NCBI RefSeq assembly: GCF_964036595.1
Contig: NZ_OZ038523.1
Coordinates: forward strand, 2,796,501-2,860,500
Direction: 5' to 3'
Length of the DNA stretch: 64,000 bases
Origin: Tenacibaculum sp. 190524A05c
Lineage (GTDB): Bacteria; Bacteroidota; Bacteroidia; Flavobacteriales; Flavobacteriaceae
Both the position numbers and the translations under genes were made by a program. A model generated the notes under the pieces. It was not told where the DNA came from, ran no database searches, and saw only the letters and a program-made list of their open reading frames with translations. Below are positions 54,862 through 64,000 of the stretch, piece after piece; the stretch's first letter is position 1, and the number at the start of each line of letters is the position of its first letter.

Positions 54862-55779
54862 TTATTTAATTGTTATTACTGTTCTTCTATTCTTTGATTT
54901 TCCTTCTTCAGTAGTATTATCTGCAATTGGTTCTGTTTGACCTTTTGATATTGCAGTTATTTTATCAGAAGGAATACCATTGTTTACTAAATACTGTTTT
55001 GTAAAGTCTGCTCTTTTTTGTCCTAAACCTAAATTTACAGTAGCATCACCTGTGTTATCAGTATGTCCGGTTATAATACATGATGATCCTTCTACTTTAT
55101 CTAAATATTTAGCAATATCTGCAAGTTCTTGTCTTTCTTCTGAATTTAAACTGATATTAGATTGTCCAGTCTTAAAGTATAATACTAAAGGATGTGCTTT
55201 TATAAATTCACCTAATTTAGAAAGCTCTTCTGAGTCGTCTTTTAATTCTGAAATAGAAAAAGCTAAAGGACCATAATATACTTTAAGTGAATCTGCAATC
55301 ATGTTTATTTTCTCTTCTGAATAAGTATCTATGATTTTTGAAGGAACACCTTTAGAGTTTAAATAATTCTTCACCGAAATGGCACGCGCAACTCCAAGAT
55401 TAGGATAAACAGATGTGTTTTGTTCATCGGGAGTATAAAAACCGGTAATAGATAAAGACTTGTTGTTTGTAGAGGTTAAGTAATCTTTTAATTTTCTTAT
55501 TTCCATATCTAAACTTGAAGATACGGGGCTCAAAAAATTATACTTTGAGCTTTCAAAATTAAAATTATCCGTAGCGTTTAATGAAAAGTTTCCGCTATCA
55601 TCTTTGATTGAAAAAGGATATAAAGTAGGGTTTTTATATGCTTTCGGTTCAATATTAACTTCATCTTGAGTTTGTTTTTCCTCGTCTAAATCATGAGAAC
55701 AACATAATTTCCAGCTGAAGTAGGTTCCAATTGAAATGGTAAGTAATATACCAAGAAGATACATTAATCTTTTACTCAT
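54862..55779 (-). CDS. OmpA-family protein with a degenerate second OmpA domain
   Basis: Envelope protein of 305 residues with a hydrophobic N-terminal helix (MSKRLMYLLGILLTISIGTYF). The C-terminal OmpA domain is complete (ITGHTDNTGDATVNLGLGQKRADF and KSKNRRTVI), so it should bind peptidoglycan. The middle (LSITGFYTPDE, LGVARAISVKNYLNSKGVPSK) looks like a second, degenerate copy that has lost the binding residues. It lies upstream of the HHH protein and is probably co-transcribed (16-bp gap). Confidence 0.82.
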   Translation of the reverse strand: MSKRLMYLLGILLTISIGTYFSWKLCCSHDLDEEKQTQDEVNIEPKAYKNPTLYPFSIKDDSGNFSLNATDNFNFESSKYNFLSPVSSSLDMEIRKLKDYLTSTNNKSLSITGFYTPDEQNTSVYPNLGVARAISVKNYLNSKGVPSKIIDTYSEEKINMIADSLKVYYGPLAFSISELKDDSEELSKLGEFIKAHPLVLYFKTGQSNISLNSEERQELADIAKYLDKVEGSSCIITGHTDNTGDATVNLGLGQKRADFTKQYLVNNGIPSDKITAISKGQTEPIADNTTEEGKSKNRRTVITIK

Positions 55780-56027
55780 AGTTTTTGATTTATGTTATTG
55801 ATTGTTAATTTATTACTTTTTTTTTAAAAATTTAACTATCTCATTATCAAACCATAAGTATTTTAAATATAATTACAATAATTTAACTATAAATGTTTGA
55901 TTTTCAAGAGTGTTAAGGAAAAATTAAAAATGTTATTGTTACGTTAATTGAGCCTTTTTAGTGAAACATTTTTTATTCGGTGGCGTCTTTTAAGCAAATA
56001 ACCTTTTTAACTTAAATTATTTAAAAC

Positions 56028-56411
56028 ATGAAAAAAATCATTTTAACCATCGCTTTATTTTTAGGAGCATTCGCAACAACAGTTAACGCAACAGAAACTC
56101 CTAAAGCAGAGAGAATTACTGTAACTAAGTATACTGAAGTTTCACCTTTTTGTACTTTAATTAGAGAAGGAAACTATGAAGCTGTAAAAGCTTTAATTAA
56201 AAGTGGAGCAGATGTAAACCAAAAGTCAACAGGATTAACACCATTAATGTTTGCAGCTCGTTATAACAGAGCAGATATTGCAAAATTATTAATTGCAAAC
56301 GGAGCTAAGTTAAAAGCAAAATCTAAGAGAGGATATACGGCTTTAAAATGGGCGAAGTTAGCAAAGGCTAATGAAACAATGGCCGTTATTAAGCAAGCAA
56401 TGGATAGTTAA
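56028..56411 (+). CDS. Ankyrin-repeat exported protein
   Basis: Protein of 127 residues with a signal peptide (MKKIILTIALFLGAFATTVNA). Two to three ankyrin repeats fill the rest: NYEAVKALIKSGADVNQKSTGLTPLMFAARYNRADIAKLL and GAKLKAKSKRGYTALKWAKLA (positions about 52-115). A protein-binding role in the periplasm or cell surface is likely. The gap before it (55780-56027) shows no gene. Confidence 0.8.
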   Translation: MKKIILTIALFLGAFATTVNATETPKAERITVTKYTEVSPFCTLIREGNYEAVKALIKSGADVNQKSTGLTPLMFAARYNRADIAKLLIANGAKLKAKSKRGYTALKWAKLAKANETMAVIKQAMDS

Positions 56412-56451
56412 AATGCACATATATATTATTGTGTAAATTGATTGAATTAAA

Positions 56452-56483
56452 AAAGACCTGCAATTTTGCAGGTCTTTCTTTTT
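56452..56483. terminator. Terminator between the ankyrin and rplY genes
   Basis: Stem AAAGACCTGCAA (56452-56463) with TTGCAGGTCTTT (56466-56477) followed by a T-rich tail; usable on both strands. Confidence 0.8.
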
Positions 56484-56503
56484 ATATAGAAATAAATTAT
56501 TTC

Positions 56504-57079
56504 TTAATCTTCAGTTTCTGCAGCAGCTTTAGCAGCATTACGAGACATACGAACTTGAGCAACCACAGTGTTGTCTGGGTGTAAGAAAGTATAGTTATCG
56601 TTTGCTAATTCAGTAACATAAAGTTTGTTACCAATTTCTAATTCTGTGATATCAGCTTCAATAAAATCAGGTAAATTTGCTGGTAAAGCTTTCACTTTTA
56701 ATTTACGCATGTTGTGACGTAAAGCACCACCAATCATAACCCCTTTAGAGTTACCAACTAATCTTACAGGAATTTCCATAGTTACCGCTTTATCTTCAAA
56801 TAATTGATAAAAGTCGATGTGTAAAATTTTGTCAGTTACTGGGTGAAACTGGATGTCTTGTAAAACAGCCGCATAAGTTTGACCGTCAACTTCAATCGAA
56901 GCAGTATATACGTTTGGAGTATACACTAAGCTCTTAAAAGCTTTTTCATCAGCTGAAAAGTGTACTGGCTTGTCTCCTCCGTATAATACGCAAGGAACCT
57001 GTCCAGCATTACGTAAGGCTTTAGTCGCTGACTTACCTACGCTTTCTCTTTGAGATCCATTAATCGTAATCGATTGCAT
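56504..57079 (-). CDS. rplY: 50S ribosomal protein L25/general stress protein CTC
   Basis: 5S rRNA-binding ribosomal protein of 191 residues in the long CTC form. It has [21 protein letters not shown] in the N-terminal L25 domain and a C-terminal TL5 domain ([20 protein letters not shown]). It is the second gene after prs (17-bp gap), as in other Bacteroidota. Confidence 0.93.
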   Translation of the reverse strand: MQSITINGSQRESVGKSATKALRNAGQVPCVLYGGDKPVHFSADEKAFKSLVYTPNVYTASIEVDGQTYAAVLQDIQFHPVTDKILHIDFYQLFEDKAVTMEIPVRLVGNSKGVMIGGALRHNMRKLKVKALPANLPDFIEADITELEIGNKLYVTELANDNYTFLHPDNTVVAQVRMSRNAAKAAAETED

Positions 57080-57096
57080 TATTTATATATTTAAAA

Positions 57097-58038
57097 TTAC
57101 ATTAAAAATTGATCGCTAATAGATGTGTTTGTTTGCACTTTACGCATCACATCAGCGAATAAGGGCGCGCAAGATACAACTTTTATTTTAGAAATCTGCT
57201 TTTTCAAAGGAATTGTATCTGAGACAATTAACTCTGTTAATTTTGAGTTTTCTATTCGGTCGTATGCGCTTCCAGAAAGTATTGGGTGAGTACAAATTGC
57301 TCTTACCGATTTTGCACCTCTTTCTACCATTAAATCTGCAGCTCTAGTAAGAGTTCCTCCAGTATCAATCATATCATCAACTAAGATTACGTTCTTACCT
57401 TTTACTTCTCCAATAAGCTCCATGTGCTCAATTACATTAGCCTTCTTACGTTGCTTGTAACAAATTACAACTTCACTAGCTAAATATTTAGAATAAGCAT
57501 AAGCTCTTTTAGATCCTCCCATATCTGGAGAGGCAATAGTTAAGTTTTCTAACTGTAAACTTTCAATGTACGACATGAAGATTGTTGAAGCGTATAAATG
57601 ATCAACTGGCTTTTCGAAAAAACCTTGAATTTGATCAGCATGTAAATCCATAGTCATAATTCTTGTTGCACCAGCTGCTTGTAATAAATTTGCAACTAAT
57701 TTTGCACCAATAGCTACTCTAGGTTTATCTTTTCTGTCTTGTCTTGCCCAACCAAAATAAGGCATAACAGCTGTTATATGACGTGCAGAAGCGCGTTTAG
57801 CAGCATCTAACATTAATAACATTTCCATTAAATTATCTGCGCTTGGAAAAGTAGATCCAATAATAAAAACTCGGCGACCTCTTACAGATTCTTCGAAAGC
57901 AGGTTGAAATTCACCATCACTAAAGTGAGTAGTTTTTACGTTTCCTAATTCAGCATTAAATTCCTTAGCTATTTTTTCTGCAAGCTCTGTACTTTGTGAA
58001 CAAGCGAAAAGCTTTGGCGATAATTGTGTCGTTGACAT
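57097..58038 (-). CDS. prs: Ribose-phosphate pyrophosphokinase
   Basis: Makes PRPP from ribose 5-phosphate and ATP for nucleotide and histidine synthesis. Protein of 313 residues with the PRPP-binding loop VILVDDMIDTGGTL, the Mg/ATP motif DLHADQIQGFF and ASPDMGGSKRA. Full length. It precedes rplY. A TACTTTTG -7-like box lies upstream on the minus strand. Confidence 0.95.
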   Translation of the reverse strand: MSTTQLSPKLFACSQSTELAEKIAKEFNAELGNVKTTHFSDGEFQPAFEESVRGRRVFIIGSTFPSADNLMEMLLMLDAAKRASARHITAVMPYFGWARQDRKDKPRVAIGAKLVANLLQAAGATRIMTMDLHADQIQGFFEKPVDHLYASTIFMSYIESLQLENLTIASPDMGGSKRAYAYSKYLASEVVICYKQRKKANVIEHMELIGEVKGKNVILVDDMIDTGGTLTRAADLMVERGAKSVRAICTHPILSGSAYDRIENSKLTELIVSDTIPLKKQISKIKVVSCAPLFADVMRKVQTNTSISDQFLM

Positions 58039-58121
58039 CTCGGATTAAATTTTAGTATGTGTTGTTGTGGGGCAAAAGTAAAATTATTTTAATGAGTATT
58101 AAAACGTTTTATTTTAATTCT

Positions 58122-58129
58122 TACATTTG
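58122..58129 (+). promoter_or_regulatory. -7 box of the tRNA-Leu gene
   Basis: TACATTTG, 16 bp before the tRNA. The -33 element is not clear. Confidence 0.4.
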
Positions 58130-58145
58130 CCGCTCACAATTTTAG

Positions 58146-58229
58146 GCCAAAGTGGTGGAATTGGTAGACACGTCGGATTCAAAATCCGATGCTCGCAAGG
58201 GCGTGTGGGTTCGAGTCCCATCTTTGGTA
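58146..58229 (+). tRNA. tRNA-Leu(CAA)
   Basis: 84-nt class II tRNA. Acceptor arms GCCAAAG and CTTTGGT pair, the D arm has GGTAGACACG, the anticodon stem TCGGA/TCCGA holds the loop TTCAAAA (anticodon CAA), a long variable arm follows (GCTCGCAAGGGCGT) and the T arm has GGGTTCGAGTCCC. No CCA is encoded. Confidence 0.95.
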
Positions 58230-58293
58230 CAAAACTTCAACTAATTTTTTTGGAAATTTCTAATACAATTTGAAAAAATTGTAATTTCGTTTT

Positions 58294-60087
58294 ATGCCAA
58301 CATCTTTAGAACTTCAAGTAAAAACATTGCCTAATTCTCCTGGGGTTTATCAGTATTTTGATAAGGAGGATGTTATAATTTATGTAGGTAAAGCAAAGAA
58401 TCTAAAGAAGAGAGTTTCTTCATACTTCACAAAAAACCATGAATACGGTAAAACAAGAGTCTTAGTTAAAAAGATTGTTCGTATTGAACATATTGTTGTA
58501 AATACAGAGACCGATGCATTATTATTGGAGAATAATCTTATTAAGAAGTACAAACCTCGATATAATGTATTATTGAAAGATGACAAATCTTATCCTTGGA
58601 TTTGTATTAAGAAAGAACGTTTTCCGAGAGTATTTTTAACAAGAAGAGTAATTAAAGATGGTTCAGAATATTATGGTCCGTATATAAGTGTAAAAACGGT
58701 TCAGAATCTTTTAGATTTAATAAAGCAATTGTATCCTTTAAGAACTTGTAATTACGATTTAAGTGAACCGAAGATCAATTCAGGTAAATATAAGGTGTGT
58801 TTAGAATATCACTTAAAGAATTGTAAGGGTCCATGCGAAGCTTATCAGGATGAAAACTCTTACATGGATAACATCAAGAAAATTCGCAATATTATAAAAG
58901 GGAATTTTAAAGAGAGTTTAGAGAGCTTACATAAAATCATGATGGAGTATGCGGAGTCAATGAATTTTGAAGAAGCACAACTTATAAAAGAAAAGCTAGT
59001 TTCTTTACAGAATTATCAGGCAAAATCAACCATAGTTAATCCGTCAATTAATAATGTAGATGTATTCTCAATAATTTCAGATGAAACGCATGGGTATGCT
59101 AATTTCTTCAAGATTATGAATGGTTCAATTATTCAATCGTATACAACTGAAATTAAAAAGAAGTTAGAAGAAACAGATAAAGAATTGTTAGAACTATTTA
59201 TTGTAGAAACACGCCAACGATTCAATTCTTTATCAAGAGAAATTTATGTTCCTTTTGATGTTGATTTAGGAGAGAATTTAAAAGTAACGGTTCCTAAGTT
59301 AGGTGATAAAAAACGAATTGTAGAGCTTTCTCAAAGGAATGCTAAATACTACAGACAGGAACAGTTCAAACAAATTAAAATTGTAGATCCAGATCGACAT
59401 GTAAGAAGGATTATGGCTCAAATGAAAAAAGATCTTCGTTTAAGCCAAGAGCCTGTTCATATTGAATGTTTTGATAACTCGAATATTCAAGGAACAAATC
59501 CTGTTGCTGCTTGTGTTGTTTTTAAAGATGGTAAGCCAAGTAAGAAAGATTATCGTCATTTTAATATAAAAACAGTTGAAGGTCCAGATGATTTTGCATC
59601 TATGGAAGAGGTGGTGTTTAGACGTTATAAAAGACTGTTACAAGAAGATAAACCTTTACCGCAGTTAATTGTTATCGACGGAGGAAAAGGTCAGTTATCA
59701 TCAGCGCTTAAAAGTTTGGATGTTTTAGGGTTAAGAGGAAAGATCGCTATTATAGGTATTGCAAAACGGTTAGAAGAAATTTATTATCCTGGTGATAATA
59801 TTCCGTTGTATTTGGATAAGAAATCTGAAACACTTAAAATAATTCAATACTTACGAAACGAGGCACATCGATTTGGAATTACTTTTCACAGAAATAAAAG
59901 AAGTAAAAGTGCAATTCAGTCTGAATTAGAAATGATTCCAGATGTTGGTAAACAAACCATAACAAATCTGTTACGTAAATTTAAATCAGCAAAGCGAGTA
60001 AAAAGTGCTACTTTAGATGAGTTGATTGAGGTTGTAGGGAATGCCAGAGCTCAAAAAATTTATAAGTATTTTCACTCGAAAGAATAG
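58294..60087 (+). CDS. uvrC: Excinuclease ABC subunit C
   Basis: Nucleotide-excision repair nuclease of 597 residues. The N-terminal GIY-YIG domain (NSPGVYQYFD, IIYVGKAKNLKKRV) makes the 3' cut, a UVR motif (FEEAQLIKEKLVSL) binds UvrB, and the RNase H-like C-terminal nuclease (IECFDNSNIQGTNPVA, LIVIDGGKGQL) makes the 5' cut. The C-terminal HhH region ends the protein. Full length. It lies 4 bp before the patatin gene. Confidence 0.95.
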   Translation: MPTSLELQVKTLPNSPGVYQYFDKEDVIIYVGKAKNLKKRVSSYFTKNHEYGKTRVLVKKIVRIEHIVVNTETDALLLENNLIKKYKPRYNVLLKDDKSYPWICIKKERFPRVFLTRRVIKDGSEYYGPYISVKTVQNLLDLIKQLYPLRTCNYDLSEPKINSGKYKVCLEYHLKNCKGPCEAYQDENSYMDNIKKIRNIIKGNFKESLESLHKIMMEYAESMNFEEAQLIKEKLVSLQNYQAKSTIVNPSINNVDVFSIISDETHGYANFFKIMNGSIIQSYTTEIKKKLEETDKELLELFIVETRQRFNSLSREIYVPFDVDLGENLKVTVPKLGDKKRIVELSQRNAKYYRQEQFKQIKIVDPDRHVRRIMAQMKKDLRLSQEPVHIECFDNSNIQGTNPVAACVVFKDGKPSKKDYRHFNIKTVEGPDDFASMEEVVFRRYKRLLQEDKPLPQLIVIDGGKGQLSSALKSLDVLGLRGKIAIIGIAKRLEEIYYPGDNIPLYLDKKSETLKIIQYLRNEAHRFGITFHRNKRSKSAIQSELEMIPDVGKQTITNLLRKFKSAKRVKSATLDELIEVVGNARAQKIYKYFHSKE

Positions 60088-60091
60088 CTAA

Positions 60092-62305
60092 ATGAAAAAA
60101 ACACTAATACTACTATTTTCCTTACTATGTATTCTAGGATTTTCTCAAGAGAAAAGACCTAAAGTTGGTTTGGTATTAAGTGGTGGTGGAGCAAAAGGGT
60201 TTGCTCATATTGGTGTTTTAAAAGAATTGGAAAGAGCTAATGTAAAAATCGATTACATTGGTGGAACCAGTATGGGTGCAATTATCGGTGGAATGTATTC
60301 TGCCGGATATTCTGCAGATCAAATCGAAAGTTTAATCCGACGAATTGATTTTCTTTCTGTGATTCAAGACAATGTTCCTAGAGAAGAAACACCTTATTTT
60401 GAAAAGGTTTTTTTGGGTAAAACTGCGGTTACGTTGCCTGTAAAAAAAGGAAATATCGGATTGCCATTAGGGTTGTCTAAAGGCCAGAATGTCTTAAATT
60501 TATTAACTGAAATTCTTTCACCTGTCGATGAGATTTCAGATTTCTCGAAACTTCCCGTACCATTTTTTTGTATTGGAACTGATATAGAAACAGGGCAAGA
60601 AGTTGTTTTAGAGGAAGGATCTTTACCGCTTGCTTTGCGCGCTAGTGCTTCATTTCCAACATTACTAAATCCTGTTGATGTTAATGGTAGATTAATTGTA
60701 GATGGTGGAGTTGCTAATAACTTCCCTGTTGATAGAATGAAGGAAAAAGGAGTTGATATTATTATTGGTGTCAATGTACAGGGAACGCTGTTGAAAAGAA
60801 GTGAACTAACGTCGGTAGCTTCTCTTTTAAGTCAAATTGTAAACTTTCAAATGTATCGTAAATCGGATGAACAAGTTGAAAAACTAGATATACATATCCA
60901 TCCTGATATTAACGAGTATACGGTTGTGTCTTTTGATGATAAAGAGGCAATTTTTAAGGAAGGAGATCGTAAGGCGAAACAATTTAGAAGTGTTTTTAAA
61001 AAACTAGCAGAACAACAACAAAATTCAATAAAGCGAAAAGGAATTGATATTAAGAAAATAAGCAAACGTTTCTTAATTGATAGAATAGTCCTGAAAGGAA
61101 ATATTAATTATACTCAGGATTATGTGCTAGGAAAGTTGAGGTTGAAAGAAGGAGATACTGTCTCGTATCAAGATATATCGAAAAAGATTAATGCGTTAAC
61201 AGCAACTAAGAATTTCCAAAGAGTAGATTATAGTTTAGAGAAGTCGTTTGAAGGAAAAAAGCTAAATATCATTGTAAAAGAGAATGATATTAAAACTTTT
61301 TTGAGTTTAGGTTTACACTATGATGGATTATATAAAACAGGTGTGTTACTGAATTATAATCATAAAAAGATGTTTTTTAAGAACGACGAATTATCTTTTG
61401 ATTTAGTTGTAGGTGATAAAATAAGGTACGATTTAGAGTATTTAATTGATAATGGATATTTGTTGAGTGTAGGTGTAGCATCACGTTATAATACTTTTAA
61501 TTCTGATGTGTTGTTCAATGAGAATAATTTGAACAAAATCAATGTGTCGTACCGAGATTTCACCAATAAATTCTACCTACAAACAACGTTTAGTAAGAAA
61601 ACGGCTTTTGGTGCAGGAATAGAATTAAAATCACTTAAAGTATCGTCGGATACATTTTTAACCAATGATGAGGAAACACTTTTTGATGATAGTGTTTATT
61701 TTAATCCGTTTGCCTTTTTACATGTAGACACTCATGACAAAGCTGCCTTACCAACCAAAGGGTTTTCAATACGTACAAAGTTTAGATGGTTTTTGCTTTC
61801 AAATAGAAATGAGAGTTTAGATAAATTTGCTTTAGGTAGCGTTGCATTTAATCAATATTCTCAAATAGATGGAAGATTTAGTTTTGCAAAAACATTTTGG
61901 GATAGACTTACATTTCAAAATATTTTAGAAGCTGGATTTACTTTGGGAGAAGAGGATTCAGAAATTTTCGATTATCGTTTGGGTGGATATAACCAAAACT
62001 ACATTAATAATTTTATACCATTTTATGGTTATGATATTTCTTCTTTAAGTGACCAATCATTCTTAAAGTCTGAGTTCCATTTTAGATATAAGTTGTTTGA
62101 GAATCATCATCTTGGTGTTCTAGCAAATTATGGTAGAATTGGAAAAAATGTTCTGAATAGAGGAGAGCTTTTAAAAGAAGTAAAGTCAGGTTATGCGGTT
62201 GGCTATAGTTTTGAAACACTATTAGGTCCAGTTGAGCTTAAGTATGCCTGGTCTCCAGATCATGATGATCGTTTTGTGTTGTTTAACCTAGGATTTTGGT
62301 TTTAA
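60092..62305 (+). CDS. Patatin-like phospholipase with POTRA and BamA-type barrel (PlpD-like)
   Basis: Protein of 737 residues with a signal peptide (MKKTLILLFSLLCILGFSQ). The patatin domain has the oxyanion loop GGGAKGFAHIG, nucleophile Ser in GGTSMGAIIGG and the Asp in VDGGVANNFP. A POTRA domain follows (about 330-395), then a beta-barrel of BamA/Omp85 type, ending GFWF with a terminal aromatic. It should sit in the outer membrane with the lipase exposed or released. Fits type Vd-like PlpD autotransporters. Follows uvrC closely. Confidence 0.9.
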   Translation: MKKTLILLFSLLCILGFSQEKRPKVGLVLSGGGAKGFAHIGVLKELERANVKIDYIGGTSMGAIIGGMYSAGYSADQIESLIRRIDFLSVIQDNVPREETPYFEKVFLGKTAVTLPVKKGNIGLPLGLSKGQNVLNLLTEILSPVDEISDFSKLPVPFFCIGTDIETGQEVVLEEGSLPLALRASASFPTLLNPVDVNGRLIVDGGVANNFPVDRMKEKGVDIIIGVNVQGTLLKRSELTSVASLLSQIVNFQMYRKSDEQVEKLDIHIHPDINEYTVVSFDDKEAIFKEGDRKAKQFRSVFKKLAEQQQNSIKRKGIDIKKISKRFLIDRIVLKGNINYTQDYVLGKLRLKEGDTVSYQDISKKINALTATKNFQRVDYSLEKSFEGKKLNIIVKENDIKTFLSLGLHYDGLYKTGVLLNYNHKKMFFKNDELSFDLVVGDKIRYDLEYLIDNGYLLSVGVASRYNTFNSDVLFNENNLNKINVSYRDFTNKFYLQTTFSKKTAFGAGIELKSLKVSSDTFLTNDEETLFDDSVYFNPFAFLHVDTHDKAALPTKGFSIRTKFRWFLLSNRNESLDKFALGSVAFNQYSQIDGRFSFAKTFWDRLTFQNILEAGFTLGEEDSEIFDYRLGGYNQNYINNFIPFYGYDISSLSDQSFLKSEFHFRYKLFENHHLGVLANYGRIGKNVLNRGELLKEVKSGYAVGYSFETLLGPVELKYAWSPDHDDRFVLFNLGFWF

Positions 62306-62307
62306 AC

Positions 62308-62341
62308 AAAAAACCCCACTTGTGTTCTACAAGCAGGGTTT
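62308..62341. terminator. Terminator between the patatin and rng genes
   Basis: Hairpin with AAACCC (62311-62316) and GGGTTT (62336-62341) plus an inner TTGT/ACAA pair and a bulge; flanked by A and T runs. Confidence 0.6.
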
Positions 62342-62366
62342 AATTTCTTAATAAGAAAATGCCTCA

Positions 62367-63905
62367 TTACTTATTTTTCTTTCTGTAAGAAAAATGATAT
62401 TGTAAATACTGATAAGCATCTCTAGGTATAATTTTAATCCATCTTTTATGACGAAGGAACCATTGAAAACGAATAGAGTTTATGTTTTTAGTTAGATATG
62501 CAGCAATAAATGGATGAACATTTAAAGTAACATCTACGTAAGGAACATTGCTATTCACAATTCGGTCTAATTCAGCTTCAATTTTATCTATTAATACAAT
62601 TGGAGCTTCTACTTCACCATTTTTATTAGGATTAGGTTCACGAGTTTTTATTTCGAGTTCAGGTCTAACTCTTTGACGTGTAATTTGTACTAGTCCAAAT
62701 TTACTTGGAGGTAGTATCTTATGCTTAGTTCTGTCTAAAGACATGGCTTCTTTTAAGTGTTGATATAACTTTTGCCTGTTTTCGGCAGTTTTCATATCAA
62801 TAAAATCAACTACTATAATACCACCCATGTCTCTTAATTGTAATTGTCTTGCAATCTCTGTTGCAGCAATTAAATTAACTTCTAACGCTGTTTCTTCTTG
62901 GTTTTTGGCCTTATTAGATCGGTTACCACTGTTTACATCAATTACGTGTAAAGCTTCTGTATGTTCAATAACCAAATAAGCACCTTTACTCATAGATACG
63001 GTTCTACCAAAAGAAGTTTTGATTTGTCTTTCGATACCGTATTTCTCAAAAATTGGAACATTAGATCTGTGGAGTTTAACAATGTTTTCTTTCTCAGGAT
63101 ATATCTTTTGTAAATATTCCTTGATTTCTATTTTTAAACTCTCATCATTAGTTATAATATTAGTAAAAGAATCGTTCATTACATCTCTTAAAATAGAAGA
63201 TGCTCTATCTAACTCACTCAATACCTTCGTTGGTGTATTAGAGTTTGCAATTCGTTTGCAAAGCGTTTTCCAACGGTCTAATGAGTTTTCTAAGTCCTTA
63301 TCTAATTCAGCTACTCTTTTACCTTCAGCAACTGTTCTTAAAATAAGTCCAAAACCTTTCGGTTTAATACTTTTTGCTAATTTCTTTAAACGCTCTTTTT
63401 CTTTATTATCGGTAATTTTTTGTGACACCGATACTCTGTTTGAAAAAGGAACTAAAACTAAAAATCTACCGGCAATTGATAGCTCTGAGCTAATTCTTGG
63501 GCCTTTGGTAGATATCGGTTCTTTTACGATTTGAACTAATAAATTTTGACCTGATTTTAGTACGTCGTTAATACCTCCGTTTTTGTCGATATCTTCTTCT
63601 GAACGGAAGTTTTTTAAAGTGAACTCTTTAAATTTACCTGTGCTTACTTTCTTTATAAATTTACTTAATGATAAAACTTGCGGACCTAAATCATGGTAAT
63701 GTAAAAAACCATCTTTAGGATAACCAACGTTTACAAAAGCGGCGTTTAATCCAGTCATAACTTTTCCAATTTTTGCTAGAAAAATATCACCAACTGAAAA
63801 TTTGTTGTCGCTTGTTTCCTTGTTTAATTCAACAAGTCTACCATCTCTTAATAAGGCAAAATCAATATCAGAAGAATTTGAACGAATAATTAATTCTGTT
63901 TTCAT
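62367..63905 (-). CDS. rng: Ribonuclease E/G family protein
   Basis: Endoribonuclease of 512 residues for rRNA and mRNA processing. An S1 domain opens the protein (KIGKVMTGLNAAFVNVGYPKDGFLH), then the catalytic core has IEHTEALHVIDVNSGN and MGGIIVVDFIDMK, with the acidic Mg-binding residues and later QITRQRVRPE. It is about RNase G length with no long C-terminal scaffold as in RNase E. Full length for the family. Confidence 0.93.
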   Translation of the reverse strand: MKTELIIRSNSSDIDFALLRDGRLVELNKETSDNKFSVGDIFLAKIGKVMTGLNAAFVNVGYPKDGFLHYHDLGPQVLSLSKFIKKVSTGKFKEFTLKNFRSEEDIDKNGGINDVLKSGQNLLVQIVKEPISTKGPRISSELSIAGRFLVLVPFSNRVSVSQKITDNKEKERLKKLAKSIKPKGFGLILRTVAEGKRVAELDKDLENSLDRWKTLCKRIANSNTPTKVLSELDRASSILRDVMNDSFTNIITNDESLKIEIKEYLQKIYPEKENIVKLHRSNVPIFEKYGIERQIKTSFGRTVSMSKGAYLVIEHTEALHVIDVNSGNRSNKAKNQEETALEVNLIAATEIARQLQLRDMGGIIVVDFIDMKTAENRQKLYQHLKEAMSLDRTKHKILPPSKFGLVQITRQRVRPELEIKTREPNPNKNGEVEAPIVLIDKIEAELDRIVNSNVPYVDVTLNVHPFIAAYLTKNINSIRFQWFLRHKRWIKIIPRDAYQYLQYHFSYRKKNK

Positions 63906-63962
63906 CTGAATAAATTTTGTGTTTACACTATTGAGTATAAACTGATTAAGATTTTGTAAGCA

Positions 63963-63998
63963 GGTATTTTAAAATACCAATGAGGTTGAATAACCTCA
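63963..63998. terminator. Two adjacent hairpins at the window end
   Basis: GGTATTTT/AAAATACC (63963-63978) and TGAGGTT/AACCTCA (63981-63998). They probably end a minus-strand gene beyond the window edge, upstream of rng. Confidence 0.5.
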
Positions 63999-64000
63999 AT

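Noticed and set aside
1-64000. CRISPR array or insertion sequence
   Set aside because: No series of equally spaced direct repeats and no transposase-like gene or terminal inverted repeats were seen.

Overview
The window is AT-rich bacterial chromosome from a member of the Bacteroidota, most likely a marine or host-associated Flavobacteriaceae. Supporting signs are type IX secretion C-terminal sorting domains, many short lipoproteins, promoters of the TTG-N18-20-TAnnTTTG type, a eukaryote-like class Ia ribonucleotide reductase, a three-subunit sdhCAB operon and M13/S9 peptidases. The species cannot be fixed from the sequence alone.

Layout. 1-7.98 kb: end of a GIY-YIG nuclease gene, a PhoR/PhoB-like two-component pair, a type IX-secreted lamin-tail protein, a DUF6973-like protein, an AlbA_2/Schlafen-type protein, and an aldo/keto reductase with a short-chain dehydrogenase. 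8-17.5 kb: lipoproteins, a DAO-type FAD oxidoreductase with a GreA/B-like protein, an ABC ATPase, a two-peptidase operon (S9 then M13) and thioredoxin. 17.5-24 kb: a candidate small RNA, nrdB-nrdA, a Panacea-type toxin-antitoxin candidate and dgt; apart from that pair this is a dNTP-metabolism block. 24-31.6 kb: an envelope operon of lipoproteins and an ELWxxDGT-repeat secreted protein, facing an ECF sigma factor with its membrane partner; then DUF3109, MarC and a short FAD protein. 31.8-39.2 kb: LytS/LytR-like regulators, a thioredoxin-TPR protein, DUF1573 and sdhCAB.

The most unusual part is 39.4-50.99 kb. A LexA/cI-like S24 repressor with an apparent self-cleavage site and Ser/Lys dyad is followed by a 1238-residue protein of unknown function. 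Next come an 854-residue protein ending in a YwqJ-like deaminase toxin domain, its SUKH-3-like immunity protein, three paralogous tail-fibre-like proteins, a CHAP-type peptidoglycan hydrolase and a phage holin. There is no capsid, terminase, portal, sheath, tube, baseplate or integrase gene. Three promoters, upstream of the large protein, the fibre genes and the lysis pair, share TTG-N20-TAnnTTTG with a common inverted-repeat motif. Two of the leaders also share a possible RNA structure with compensatory base changes. I read this as a damage-inducible cassette that makes a signal-less toxin and releases it by lysis, resembling a colicin or a type 10 secretion arrangement rather than a prophage.

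51-64 kb: an AraC regulator, two double-glycine leader peptides, a carboxymuconolactone decarboxylase-like protein with a tiny CxxC protein, a cupredoxin-like protein, an HHH protein and an OmpA protein. Core genes follow: ankyrin protein, rplY, prs, tRNA-Leu(CAA), uvrC, a patatin/BamA-type protein and the RNase E/G gene.
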